Part shown: positions 36,347 to 44,573 of the stretch, one piece after another
Position numbering within the stretch: the stretch's first letter is position 1
Layout: every line of letters begins with the position of its first letter
Source of the DNA: Chelativorans sp.
GTDB lineage: Bacteria > Pseudomonadota > Alphaproteobacteria > Rhizobiales > Rhizobiaceae
Assembly: GCF_031180965.1 (NCBI RefSeq)
Contig: NZ_JAPSLH010000003.1
Location: 1-64,000 of the forward strand
DNA: 64,000 nt
Reading direction: 5' to 3'
The notes under the pieces: generated by a model
The model's input: only the letters and a program-made list of their open reading frames with translations
Databases searched by the model: none
What the model was told of the DNA's origin: nothing
Program-made: the position numbers and the translations under genes

Positions 36347-36736
36347 ATGCTTTACGCCATTCTCTGTTACCACGACGAGGATGTTGTGATGTCCTGGTCG
36401 AAGGCCGAGGACGACGCTGTGCTGGCCAAGCGCAAGCGTGTCCAGAAGGATTTCGTTGAGCACGGCGGCAAGATGGGGCCGGCCATCCGGCTCGTGCCCA
36501 CCACCGGCGCCACCACCATCCGCACGGCCGGCGATGAGCAGCTTGTCCTCGACGGCCCTTTCGCCGAGACCAAGGAGCAGCTCCTTGGCTTCTACCTTGT
36601 CGACTGCAAGGATCTCGACGAGGTCATCGATTTCGCCAAGCGCATGAAGGAGGGCGAGAGCTGCACGTTCGAAATTCGTCCTGTGCAGATCTTCGAAGAA
36701 GGCACGCTTCCTGAAAAGGTGAAAATTGCATCATGA
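36347..36736 (+). CDS. YCII/DGPF domain protein 1
   Basis: The 129-residue protein is the first of three DGPF/YCII family members in the cluster and has the exact core [16 protein letters not shown] (about 69-84). These small alpha/beta proteins form dimers; their activity is unknown, but genes of this family commonly accompany ECF42 sigma factors. The GAGGTGA ribosome site supports the start. The stop overlaps the sigma gene start by ATGA (36733-36736), so the two are translationally coupled. Confidence 0.93.
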   Translation: MLYAILCYHDEDVVMSWSKAEDDAVLAKRKRVQKDFVEHGGKMGPAIRLVPTTGATTIRTAGDEQLVLDGPFAETKEQLLGFYLVDCKDLDEVIDFAKRMKEGESCTFEIRPVQIFEEGTLPEKVKIAS

Positions 36737-38004
36737 CCGACCTGGCCTGGATCGAGACCGCATTGACGGGCGCCCGCCCGCAGGCAATGGGCGCGCTCCT
36801 TCGTTATTTCCGCGATCTCGACCGGGCCGAGGAGGCGTTCCAGGAAGCGTGCCTGCGCGCCATGAAGACCTGGCCGGTGAAGGGTCCGCCGCGCGATCCG
36901 GCAGCTTGGCTCATCTTCGTCGGCCGCAATGCGGCGCTCGACGGGGTGCGCCGAGACAGCCGCAACACGGCGCTTCCGGCCGACGAGGCGATCTCCGATC
37001 TCGGCGATGCGGAAGCCGACATGGCCGAGCGGCTCGACGATTCCCATTACCGGGACGACATCCTGCGGCTGATGTTCATCTGCTGCCATCCGGATCTGCC
37101 GGCGACCCAGCAGGTGGCCCTGGCGCTGCGTATTGTGTCCGGCCTCTCTGTCCGTGAGATCGCCAGCGCCTTCCTCGTCAATGAGAAGGCGATGGAGCAG
37201 CGCATTACCCGCGCCAAGCGGCGTGTCTCGGAGGCCAATGTCCCCTTCGCCGCCCCCGACGCGGTGGAGCGGTCCGAGCGCCTCGCCGCTGTCGCCGCCA
37301 TGATCTACCTCGTCTTCAACGAGGGTTATTCGGCGAGCGGCGGCGATGTGCATGTGCGCGAGCCGCTCTGCGAGGAGGCGATCAGGCTTGCCCGCCTCCT
37401 TCTGCGCCTTTTCCCGGCGGAGCCGGAGATCATGGGGCTGCTTGCCCTCATGCTCCTTCAGCACGCCCGTACCGCCGCCCGGCTCGATACGGAAGGCAAT
37501 ATCGTCCTCCTCGAGGATCAGGATCGCAGCCTCTGGAACCGCGACAAGATCACGGAAGGGCTCGCCCTCGTTGACAAGGCCATGCGCCACCGCAAGCCCG
37601 GCCCGTATCAGGTGCAAGCGGCAATCGCGGCCCTGCATGCACGCGCGGCAAAGCCGGAGGACACGGACTGGCAGGAGATCAATCTGCTCTACCAGATGCT
37701 GGAGCGTCTGCAGCCCTCGCCGGTCGTCCGGCTCAACCGTGCCGTAGCGGTGTTCAAGCTGCAAGGTCCCGAGGCGGCCTTACTGCTCGTCGATCCGCTG
37801 GAAGACCGCCTGTCGAACTATTTCTATTTCCACGGCGTGCGCGGCGCGCTTCTGATGGAACTTGGCCGCGAAGCGGAAGCCCGCACCGCCTTCGACAAGG
37901 CGATCTCGCTCGCCCGCACGCCCGCCGAGGCGGCGCATATCCGCCAGCATATCGACCGCCTGATGGCGGAGGGCAAGGCGAAGGTGCAGGCAAAATCGGC
38001 CTGA
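36733..38004 (+). CDS. ECF42-type RNA polymerase sigma factor
   Basis: The 423-residue sigma factor has region 2 (about 10-80; EEAFQEACLRAMKTWP), region 4 (about 130-165; LSVREIASAFLVNEKAMEQRITRAKRRV) and a long C-terminal extension with TPR-like helices, as in the ECF42/SigJ-like group. The group usually has no membrane anti-sigma factor; the extension controls activity. It is coupled to DGPF gene 1 by a 4-bp overlap. The five TGTCGGA-N16/17-CGTC sites nearby mark its likely target genes. Confidence 0.92.
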   Translation: MTDLAWIETALTGARPQAMGALLRYFRDLDRAEEAFQEACLRAMKTWPVKGPPRDPAAWLIFVGRNAALDGVRRDSRNTALPADEAISDLGDAEADMAERLDDSHYRDDILRLMFICCHPDLPATQQVALALRIVSGLSVREIASAFLVNEKAMEQRITRAKRRVSEANVPFAAPDAVERSERLAAVAAMIYLVFNEGYSASGGDVHVREPLCEEAIRLARLLLRLFPAEPEIMGLLALMLLQHARTAARLDTEGNIVLLEDQDRSLWNRDKITEGLALVDKAMRHRKPGPYQVQAAIAALHARAAKPEDTDWQEINLLYQMLERLQPSPVVRLNRAVAVFKLQGPEAALLLVDPLEDRLSNYFYFHGVRGALLMELGREAEARTAFDKAISLARTPAEAAHIRQHIDRLMAEGKAKVQAKSA

Positions 38005-38028
38005 TTTCTTCTCTGCGGGACGAAAAAA

Positions 38029-38056
38029 TGTCGGAGAGGGTTCTCGAACGGACGTC
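38029..38056 (+). promoter_or_regulatory. ECF42-type promoter, site 2
   Basis: TGTCGGA (38029-38035), 17-bp spacer, CGTC (38053-38056) followed by CTTGG. It lies 36 bp before DGPF gene 2. Confidence 0.75.
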
Positions 38057-38091
38057 CTTGGTACGCAGCGTTCCGGAGAAGGGAGACGACT

Positions 38092-38466
38092 ATGCGCTAC
38101 GTATGCCTGGTTTATGGCGAGGAAGCCGCGCTCTTGGCATTGCCGAGGGAGGAATTCAACCAGCTCGTTCAGGCCTCCGCCGAATATGACGACGTGCTCG
38201 AGCGGCAAGGGAAACTGATCCTCGCCCACGCGCTGGAGCCGCCCTCCCGCGCGACCACCATCGTCACGCGCGGCGGAAAGGTGGTGGCGACGGACGGGCC
38301 TTATTCCGAGACCAAGGAGCAATTGCTGGGATTTCTGCTGATCGAAGCGGCCGACCGGCAGGAAGCCATTGCGCTCGCCTCCAAAGTGCCGATGGCCGCC
38401 TATGGCCGCATGGAGATCCGCGCCGCGGGCAGGCCCGGCGACCGACACTTGCTGCGGCTCAAGTGA
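38092..38466 (+). CDS. YCII/DGPF domain protein 2
   Basis: The 124-residue protein shares the [16 protein letters not shown] core (Tyr in place of the third motif Phe). The N-terminus MRYVCLVYGEE is typical of the family. The ribosome site GGAGAAGGGAG supports the start. It follows the sigma gene by 87 bp, with its own ECF-type promoter, so it can be expressed alone. Function unknown. Confidence 0.93.
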   Translation: MRYVCLVYGEEAALLALPREEFNQLVQASAEYDDVLERQGKLILAHALEPPSRATTIVTRGGKVVATDGPYSETKEQLLGFLLIEAADRQEAIALASKVPMAAYGRMEIRAAGRPGDRHLLRLK

Positions 38467-38632
38467 CCGGATTTCTGCCGGCGCCGACTCATGGCGGCGG
38501 CAGCGCCAGGTGGCAGGATAGCCGCCTCCCCTGGCGAAGTGGCATTCACTTGCCTCGTAGAACGGTCGCCCGACTCGAGGCAGCGGCCGGCGTTCCCATC
38601 ATCTCGGGGGACACCTGCAACCGGCCGCTACG

Positions 38633-39079
38633 TCACGAAAGCGCGCGGAGGTCGGCGCGCAGGCGGTCGATGTCGGAGGCAGGCACCAGTTCTTCGGTCG
38701 CGGCCTGCGCGCGTTCCCAAAGGGGGAGAGCGGCTGCGAGCAGCGCCTGTCCGGCGGGGGTTAGCTGCAGTCGGCGGCTCCGACGGTCCTTCCTGTCCGT
38801 GGAAACGAGCACGAGCCCGCGGCGTTCGAGCGGCTTCAGGCTGGCGGTGAGCGTGGTGCGATCCGTCCCGAGTACCGTCGCGACGGCCCCCATCGCCGGA
38901 GGATCGGGCCGGTTGAGCGACATCATGAGAGAGAACTGCCAGTTCGTGATGCCGAGCGGCTTCAGCGCCTCGTCATACCGTCGCGCCATGGCGCGCGCCG
39001 CCCGCTGCACATGCAGGCACAGGCAGGTGTCACGCACGCGTCCGGTAATGTCAGGAGCAAGATTGTCGCTGTTTGACAT
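38633..39079 (-). CDS. MarR family transcriptional regulator
   Basis: The 148-residue protein has a winged helix with the recognition helix in GAVATVLGTDRTTLTASLKPLERRG and the wing DRKDRRSRRLQLT. MarR regulators sense aromatic compounds or oxidants and usually repress the divergent gene, here a glutathione S-transferase. The ATG at 39079 has no ribosome site; the promoter -10 on this strand ends only 6 bp upstream, so the mRNA may be leaderless. Confidence 0.92.
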   Translation of the reverse strand: MSNSDNLAPDITGRVRDTCLCLHVQRAARAMARRYDEALKPLGITNWQFSLMMSLNRPDPPAMGAVATVLGTDRTTLTASLKPLERRGLVLVSTDRKDRRSRRLQLTPAGQALLAAALPLWERAQAATEELVPASDIDRLRADLRALS

Positions 39080-39114
39080 GGATTTATTATGTTGATATCA
39101 ACGTAAGTTGTCAA
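39073..39114. promoter_or_regulatory. Divergent MarR/GST promoters around a 12-bp palindrome
   Basis: GTTGATATCAAC (39091-39102) is a perfect palindrome. On the plus strand TTGACA (39073) and TATCAA (39096) are spaced by 17 bp. On the minus strand TTGACA (39114-39109) and CATAAT (39091-39086) are also spaced by 17 bp. The palindrome covers the plus -10 and lies mostly in the minus spacer, so one MarR dimer could block both. Confidence 0.75.
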
Positions 39115-39166
39115 GGCTGCCTATGGGCGTACCGCCTATCGGCGACTTTCGGAATGGAGAAAGCCG

Positions 39167-39787
39167 ATGAAGCTGTATTATGGCGAGACTCTCAACCCGC
39201 GGAAGGTATGCGCGGTGGCGCGGCACCTGAACTCGCCGGTCGAGTTCGTGCATGTCGATCTTAGCCGCGGCGGGCACATGACGCCCGAATTCACCGCCAT
39301 GAACCCCAATCGGAAGCTTCCCGTGCTCGAGGCGAACGGCAGGACCCTCTGGGAATCCAACGCGATCATGTGCTTCCTCGCCCGTGCGGCGAACTCCGAC
39401 CTCTGGCCGCAGGACGAGCGCCAGATCGAGGTGCTGCGCTGGCTGAACTGGGACGGCCAGCATTTCTCCCATCACGGCGGCACGCTCTATTTCCAGTACA
39501 TAGTCAAGCCGAGATTCGGGCTCGGCGAGCCCGACGCACGCGCGGTGCAGGAGGCGACCACCTATTGGCGCAGCTTCGCCGCAGTTCTCAACGATCATTT
39601 GCGCGGCCGTGAATATCTGCTCGGAGAGACCCTGACGGTCGCCGACTTTGCGTTGGGTGTCACCCTGCCCTACGCCGAGCCAGCGCACATCCCTGTGAAG
39701 GATTTCCCCGAAATCGAACGCTGGCACGACCGGCTCAATGCCTTGCCCGCCTGGCGCGAGCCGTTCCCGGTCATGGCGGCGGCATAG
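39167..39787 (+). CDS. Glutathione S-transferase
   Basis: The 206-residue enzyme has an N-terminal thioredoxin-like domain (about 1-78; NPNRKLPVLEANGRTLWESNAI, the cis-Pro and SNAI glutathione contacts) and a C-terminal helical domain (about 90-200) with TVADFALG, the N-capping motif. It conjugates glutathione to electrophiles in the cytoplasm. The GGAG ribosome site lies 7 bases upstream. It is divergent from MarR with a shared operator region. Confidence 0.93.
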   Translation: MKLYYGETLNPRKVCAVARHLNSPVEFVHVDLSRGGHMTPEFTAMNPNRKLPVLEANGRTLWESNAIMCFLARAANSDLWPQDERQIEVLRWLNWDGQHFSHHGGTLYFQYIVKPRFGLGEPDARAVQEATTYWRSFAAVLNDHLRGREYLLGETLTVADFALGVTLPYAEPAHIPVKDFPEIERWHDRLNALPAWREPFPVMAAA

Positions 39788-39823
39788 CGGCCGGGCGCGG
39801 ACGGGGCCCCGCGTCAAAGAAAA

Positions 39824-39850
39824 TGTCGGAGCGCCTGCCGCCCGCCCGTC
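39824..39850 (+). promoter_or_regulatory. ECF42-type promoter, site 3
   Basis: TGTCGGA (39824-39830), 16-bp spacer, CGTC (39847-39850) followed by CTTCGG. It lies 67 bp before DGPF gene 3. Confidence 0.75.
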
Positions 39851-39916
39851 CTTCGGCTATGCACGCGCACCAGGGAAAGGACCATGCGTGACGACCGGCC
39901 GAAGGAGGAAAATTCG

Positions 39917-40273
39917 ATGCGCTTTCTGTTTTTGGTCTATGCCGACGAGGCGGCGATGAAATCCCGTCCGATGGAGGAGCTCCGGGAGTGTGTCCGGGCT
40001 GGGCGGGAGTATGACGAGGTCCTGAAGCGGGACGGCAATTTCGTGGCGTCCCACGGACTGGAATGGTCGTCCAGCGCCACCGTGCTGCGTAAGCGGAGCG
40101 GGAAGGTGGTCAGCACGGATGGCCCATTCAGCGAGACCAAGGAGCAGTTGCTGGGCTTTTTCCTCGTGGAGGCGAAGGACCGGGCGGAGGCGCTTGCTCT
40201 CGCTTCGAACGTGCCGATGCTCGAGACCGGCAGCAGCGTGGAGGTGCGCCCCGTCCAGGACATTCCCGACTAG
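39917..40273 (+). CDS. YCII/DGPF domain protein 3
   Basis: The 118-residue protein has the [16 protein letters not shown] core and an MRFLFLVYADE N-terminus. GAAGGAGGAAAA gives a strong ribosome site for the ATG at 39917; an in-frame upstream start at 39884 is unlikely. It is the third paralogue in this island and has its own ECF-type promoter. The three paralogues differ mainly outside the core, which suggests old duplication. Confidence 0.93.
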   Translation: MRFLFLVYADEAAMKSRPMEELRECVRAGREYDEVLKRDGNFVASHGLEWSSSATVLRKRSGKVVSTDGPFSETKEQLLGFFLVEAKDRAEALALASNVPMLETGSSVEVRPVQDIPD

Positions 40274-40309
40274 GAGCCTTGAGAGCCTCTCAAAATCCTT
40301 TGCGGAAAA

Positions 40310-40336
40310 TGTCGGACGAACGCTTCCGCATTCGTC
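40310..40336 (+). promoter_or_regulatory. ECF42-type promoter, site 4
   Basis: TGTCGGA (40310-40316), 16-bp spacer, CGTC (40333-40336) followed by TTCCTG. It lies 49 bp before the DUF899 gene. Confidence 0.75.
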
Positions 40337-40384
40337 TTCCTGTGGATCCGTCTGCGATCATCGAACGGAAGAGGAGTAGGAAAA

Positions 40385-41095
40385 ATGCAGCATGAGATCG
40401 TATTTCGCGAGGAGTGGATCGCGGCGCGCAAGGCGCTTCTCGTCAGGGAGAAGCAGCTTTCGCGGTTGCGCGACGAGATCGCGGAGGCCCGCCGCGCCCT
40501 GCCCTGGGTGAGGATCGAGAAGGAATACGTCTTCGATGCGCCCGAGGGCCGCAAAACCCTCGCTGATCTCTTCGACGGGCGCAGCCAGCTCATCGTCCAG
40601 CATTTCATGTTCCCGCCTGAATGGGAGGCGGGCTGTGCCGGCTGCTCCTTCGAGGCCGATCACGTGGATGGAGCGCGCCAGCACCTTGTCCACAAGGATG
40701 TGACCTTCGTCGCCATCTCCCGCGCCCCGATCGAGAAGATCGAGGCTTACCGCAAGCGAATGGGCTGGCGGTTCCCATGGGTGTCGTCCGGCAACACCGA
40801 TTTCAACTATGACTTTAGCGTCTCCTACACTAGGGAGCAGTTGGAGAAGGGCGAAGCGGTCTATAATTACGAAACTATCAATCCGGGCGTAACGGACCTG
40901 CCGGGCTTGAGCGTTTTCTACAAGGACCGGGAAGGATCGGTGTACCACACCTATTCGACCTTCGCCCGCGGCGGCGAGGAATTGCTTGGCGCGCTCATGT
41001 ATCTCGACATGACGCCCGTCGGCCGCAACGAGAAAAGCCCGCTCGACTGGGTGCACCGGCACGACGAGTACCCGGATGACGAGCTCAGCTCCTGA
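40385..41095 (+). CDS. DUF899 thioredoxin-like protein
   Basis: The 236-residue protein matches the DUF899 family: LPWVRIEKEYVFDAPEGRKTLADLFDGRSQL at the start of a thioredoxin-like fold, then CAGCSFEAD with two Cys (GCAGC), then FNYDFSVS and the C-terminal DWVHRHDEY. A thiol-linked redox role is likely but not proven. It is preceded by the fourth ECF-type promoter and belongs to the same stress island. Confidence 0.9.
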   Translation: MQHEIVFREEWIAARKALLVREKQLSRLRDEIAEARRALPWVRIEKEYVFDAPEGRKTLADLFDGRSQLIVQHFMFPPEWEAGCAGCSFEADHVDGARQHLVHKDVTFVAISRAPIEKIEAYRKRMGWRFPWVSSGNTDFNYDFSVSYTREQLEKGEAVYNYETINPGVTDLPGLSVFYKDREGSVYHTYSTFARGGEELLGALMYLDMTPVGRNEKSPLDWVHRHDEYPDDELSS

Positions 41096-41202
41096 CAGAA
41101 GGTTGGCAGCAGGCCTGTGGCATTAGTGCAGCGAAGAAAGGGCCGGTTCCAGCCTTCGCACATCTGCAGGGCCGCGATGGGCCTGCCGATCCGGGAACAC
41201 CC

Positions 41203-41233
41203 TTGACCTGAACTTAACTTGAGATCGTACGAC
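41203..41233 (+). promoter_or_regulatory. SoxR-like box in a 19-bp-spacer promoter
   Basis: CCTGAACTTAACTTGAGA (41207-41224) matches the SoxR box CCTCAAGTTAACTTGAGG in 15 of 18 positions. It sits in the spacer between TTGACC (41203-41208) and TACGAC (41228-41233). The 19-bp spacer is the hallmark of MerR-family promoters, including SoxR targets. No soxR gene lies in this window. Confidence 0.65.
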
Positions 41234-41280
41234 GGCTCGGACGGACTCAAGAATTGACGAGAGACTTGAAAGGACCTGTA

Positions 41281-42846
41281 ATGAACAAGGCTCCCGACAC
41301 TCCCCGCGCGGGACGGCGCGAATGGATCGGCCTTGCCGTCCTGGCGCTGCCCTGCCTCCTCTATTCCATGGATATGACGGTGCTCAACCTGGCCGTGCCG
41401 GCCTTGAGCGCGGATCTCAGACCCACGAGCTCCCAGCTCCTGTGGATCGTCGACATCTACGGCTTCTTCGTTGCCGGCGCGCTCATCACCATGGGCACGC
41501 TGGGCGATCGCATCGGCCGCCGCAAGCTGCTTCTGATCGGCGCGACGGCCTTCGGACTTGCCTCCATCTTCGCTGCCTTCGCAAGCTCCGCCGAAATGCT
41601 GATCCTCGCCCGCGCCGTTCTCGGCCTGTCGGCCGCCACGCTGGCTCCCTCCACGCTCTCGCTCCTGCGCAACATGTTCCATGACCCGCAGGAGCGCACC
41701 TTTGCTATCGGCGTCTGGATCTCGGCCTTTTCCGCCGGCGGCGCGATTGGGCCGGTGGTGGGCGGGGTTCTGCTTGCCTATTTCTGGTGGGGTTCGGTGT
41801 TCCTGATCGCCGTTCCAGTCATGCTGCTCCTGCTCGCGGTGGCGCCGTTCCTCCTGCCCGAATTCCGCGACCCGGACGCCGGCAGGCTGGACATCCGCAG
41901 CGCCGCCCTTTCCATCGCCGCCGTTCTCGCCGTGATCTTCGGCATCAAGCGCCTCGCCGAATACGGAATAGGCGTTGAGCCGTTCCTCTACATCATCGCC
42001 GGTCTCCTTATCGGCTATGTCTTCTTCCGCCGTCAGAAGACGCTCAAGGATCCGCTGATCGATGTCCGGCTGTTCCGCCGTCCCGCCTTCAGTGCGGCGC
42101 TCGCCACAAACCTCTTCACGGTCTTCGTCGCCTTCGGCTCCTTCTTCTTTGTGGCGCAGTATCTGCAATTGGTTCTGGGCCTCTCGCCGCTGAAGGCCGG
42201 GCTGGTCTCCCTGCCCTCGAGCCTTGCCTTCATCATCGGCTCGACCCTCACGCAGAAGCTCACGACCCGGGCGCGGCCGCCGGTGATCATGGCCTGCGGC
42301 CTGTTCATCGCCGCGCTCGGCTTCCTCGCGCAGAGCTGGGCGGCCGAGGTCCAGAGCGTCACGGCCATGGTGCTGACCTTCACTCTCTTCTCGCTTGGGC
42401 TGGCGCCGGTCTTCACCCTGACGACCGACCTCATCGTCGGCTCTGTGCCGCCGGAGCGCGCGGGCGCGGCCGCCGCCATGTCGGAAACGGGCGCCGAACT
42501 CGGCGGCGCCCTCGGCGTGGCGGTACTTGGCAGTATCGTCACCGCGCTTTACCGCCGCTCCATGGAGGCCGACGCCTTGGCCGGCATTCCTGCCGGGATG
42601 GCCGACACGGCCCGCGATACGCTGGGCGGCGCCCTTGCGGTGGCAACGGAACTGCCGGCCGTCCTCGGCGAGACGCTGCTCGTCACCGCCCGCGAGGCCT
42701 TCACCAATGGCCTGGTGCTGGCCTCGCTGGGCAGCGCCGTGATCGCCATTCTAACCGCGGTCCTTGTCCTCGGCATCTTCCGCGGATCAAACACACCCGA
42801 TGCCGAGAACGGTACGGACAAGCCCATTCCTGCCCCTGCGGAATGA
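41281..42846 (+). CDS. MFS multidrug exporter, DHA2 (14-TM) family
   Basis: The 521-residue membrane protein has about 14 hydrophobic helices, the MFS loop GDRIGRRKLL and the DHA2 motif C-like SAGGAIGPVVGG. Relatives export quaternary ammonium compounds and dyes (SmvA/LfrA-like). GAAAGGACC lies 6 bases upstream of the ATG. A SoxR-like box just upstream fits a redox-drug exporter. A strong hairpin follows the stop. Confidence 0.92.
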   Translation: MNKAPDTPRAGRREWIGLAVLALPCLLYSMDMTVLNLAVPALSADLRPTSSQLLWIVDIYGFFVAGALITMGTLGDRIGRRKLLLIGATAFGLASIFAAFASSAEMLILARAVLGLSAATLAPSTLSLLRNMFHDPQERTFAIGVWISAFSAGGAIGPVVGGVLLAYFWWGSVFLIAVPVMLLLLAVAPFLLPEFRDPDAGRLDIRSAALSIAAVLAVIFGIKRLAEYGIGVEPFLYIIAGLLIGYVFFRRQKTLKDPLIDVRLFRRPAFSAALATNLFTVFVAFGSFFFVAQYLQLVLGLSPLKAGLVSLPSSLAFIIGSTLTQKLTTRARPPVIMACGLFIAALGFLAQSWAAEVQSVTAMVLTFTLFSLGLAPVFTLTTDLIVGSVPPERAGAAAAMSETGAELGGALGVAVLGSIVTALYRRSMEADALAGIPAGMADTARDTLGGALAVATELPAVLGETLLVTAREAFTNGLVLASLGSAVIAILTAVLVLGIFRGSNTPDAENGTDKPIPAPAE

Positions 42847-42852
42847 GGCTTT

Positions 42853-42883
42853 GCGGCCGCGCCGCTCCCCCCGGCGCGGCCGC
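42853..42883 (+). terminator. Strong 11-bp hairpin after the MFS exporter
   Basis: GCGGCCGCGCC (42853-42863) pairs with GGCGCGGCCGC (42873-42883) across a 9-base loop. There is no T run (ACATAAC follows), so it may be a Rho-dependent stop or an mRNA stabiliser rather than a classical terminator. Confidence 0.5.
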
Positions 42884-42906
42884 ACATAACAAAAATCACC
42901 GTCCCA

Positions 42907-42933
42907 TGTCGGATTTCCTCCTCGTCCCCCGTC
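42907..42933 (+). promoter_or_regulatory. ECF42-type promoter, site 5
   Basis: TGTCGGA (42907-42913), 16-bp spacer, CGTC (42930-42933) followed by CTGAG. It lies 48 bp before the PhnB-like VOC gene. Confidence 0.75.
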
Positions 42934-42980
42934 CTGAGACGGGCACCTTGAGAGTAGCCTGAACAAGAGGAGAGAACCGA

Positions 42981-43397
42981 ATGTCAGCGATCCAAATCGC
43001 AGCTGGGGAAACCGGCGAGCCTCGCGGAGGCGTTATCGCCTATATCATGCCCAACGGCGCCACGAAGGCGGCCGCTCTTTATGAAAAAGCCTTCGGCGCC
43101 AAGGAAGTCGCCCGCCATCCGGTCGATGAGCAGGGCCGCACGATGTATCTCCACCTCTACATCAATGGCGGCTCGCTGATGATGAGCGATCCCTATCCTG
43201 AATATGGCCACGGTCAGCAACAGCCGGCCGGCGTCACGCTCACACTTTGCGTCGACGACGTCGATTTCTGGTGGAACCGGGCGACTCAGACGGAAGGAAT
43301 AGAGGTGACTATGCCGCTGGAAAAGATGTTCTGGGGCGATCGCTACGGCGCCCTGCGCGATTCCTTCGGCTTCAACTGGGCCATCGTCGGCAAGTAG
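42981..43397 (+). CDS. PhnB-like VOC superfamily protein
   Basis: The 138-residue protein has the PhnB/glyoxalase-like beta-alpha-beta-beta-beta pattern (AYIMPNGATKAAALYEKAFGAKEV) and ends with GDRYGALRDSFGFNWAI. The family often lacks known substrates. The GAGGAGAGAA ribosome site supports the start. It has an ECF-type promoter 48 bp upstream; PhnB-like genes are common companions of ECF42/DGPF clusters. Confidence 0.9.
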   Translation: MSAIQIAAGETGEPRGGVIAYIMPNGATKAAALYEKAFGAKEVARHPVDEQGRTMYLHLYINGGSLMMSDPYPEYGHGQQQPAGVTLTLCVDDVDFWWNRATQTEGIEVTMPLEKMFWGDRYGALRDSFGFNWAIVGK

Positions 43398-43425
43398 GCT
43401 GCACGAGCAGAGAAAGGCCCACGCA

Positions 43426-43455
43426 CCGCCGGCTGCCCGCCGGCGGTTCTCTTCC
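43426..43455 (+). terminator. Probable terminator after the PhnB-like gene
   Basis: CCGCCGGC (43426-43433) and GCCGGCGG (43439-43446) form a perfect 8-bp stem with a 5-base loop, followed by the pyrimidine-rich TTCTCTTCC. Confidence 0.5.
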
Positions 43456-43614
43456 CGATCTGTCCCTTTCCGCCCAAAAACGCTTCGGCAAGGGTTTACG
43501 CGTCCCCTCTCCGCCCTAACCTTGTCGCTTGAGGACGGCGCAGCGTCTGCGCGGCCATTCGGCGTTGCGCCCAGGTTGCGCCGCTGAAATCGGAAATCGG
43601 CAAAGGAGAGATCC

Positions 43615-44073
43615 ATGACACAAGCCAAGACCGGCGACATCGTGCGCGTCCACTATCGCGGACGGCTGACGGACGGCACGGAGTTCGACTCCTCCGAGGG
43701 CCGGGAGCCGCTGGAATTCCAGGTAGGCGGCGGTCAGGTCATCCCGGGTTTCGAGAGGCAGGTGGAAGGGATGGAGGTCGGCGAGAAATCCACCGTCACC
43801 GTACCCGCCGACGATGCCTATGGCATGCGCGACGAGCGGCAGGTGCAGTCGGTGCCGCGCGAGGCCTTGCCGGACGACCTCGATCTGCGGGTCGGCGCCC
43901 GGCTGACGGCGACCACGCGCGACGGCAAGCAGATCCCGCTGACCGTCGTCGATGTCGACGACCAGCAGGTGACAGTGGATGCAAACCATCCCCTGGCGGG
44001 CCAGGATCTGGTCTTCGACCTGGAACTCGTCGAGATCGTCGGCTCCGAGTCTTCGCTGAAATTCGACGCCTAA
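43615..44073 (+). CDS. FKBP-type peptidyl-prolyl isomerase, SlyD-like
   Basis: The 152-residue enzyme has the FKBP core (VRVHYRGRLTDGTEFDSS, then GQVIPGFE) and an IF-like insert (about 70-120), as in SlyD-type proline isomerases/chaperones. The metal-binding His-rich tail of E. coli SlyD is missing. AAAGGAGAG supports the start. It is a cytoplasmic folding helper with no clear operon partners here. Confidence 0.92.
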   Translation: MTQAKTGDIVRVHYRGRLTDGTEFDSSEGREPLEFQVGGGQVIPGFERQVEGMEVGEKSTVTVPADDAYGMRDERQVQSVPREALPDDLDLRVGARLTATTRDGKQIPLTVVDVDDQQVTVDANHPLAGQDLVFDLELVEIVGSESSLKFDA

Positions 44074-44121
44074 GCTCCCGGAGGGCAGGCAGCGCAATGA
44101 GTGCGCCGCCTGCCGTTCCCA

Positions 44122-44547
44122 CTATTGCGGCAATGCGTCGGCGCTGTACTGCGCCATGAACTCCGCCGAAGGCGGGATCGGCTTGATCACATCGATCAGA
44201 ACGCCATTGGGGTCGGCAGTGATGAAATGCCGCTGGCCGAACGCCTCGTCGCGCAGTTCCTGGAGGATCGGCAGCCCGGCCTGGCTCACCCGCGCGAACT
44301 CGGCGTCGACATCTTCCACTTCGAAATTGAGGATCAGGCCCGACACTCGTCCTCGCCCTTGTTCCGGGATGGTGGCGTGGCTTCCTTCGAGCACGGCAAG
44401 GGTGACATTCCCGCTCTCGCGCGACTGCAGATGCACATACCATTCGCTCTCGAACTTCGCTTCGAAGCCGAAATGGTCGCAATAGAAGGCCGCGGTGGCG
44501 GCGACCGCATCGGTCATGATCACGGGATAGTAGCTGGTCGTTTTCAT
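44122..44547 (-). CDS. VOC superfamily glyoxalase/dioxygenase-like protein
   Basis: The 141-residue protein has the VOC fold ([22 protein letters not shown] at the start, then [10 protein letters not shown] near the C-terminus). Members are glyoxalases, ring-cleavage dioxygenases or drug-binding proteins. GAGGAAAG is the ribosome site. It is divergent from a TetR regulator; the twin operators between them (44574-44616) suggest it is the TetR target. Confidence 0.9.
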   Translation of the reverse strand: MKTTSYYPVIMTDAVAATAAFYCDHFGFEAKFESEWYVHLQSRESGNVTLAVLEGSHATIPEQGRGRVSGLILNFEVEDVDAEFARVSQAGLPILQELRDEAFGQRHFITADPNGVLIDVIKPIPPSAEFMAQYSADALPQ

Positions 44548-44573
44548 TTGTGCTTTCCTCTTCGCTAAATATC

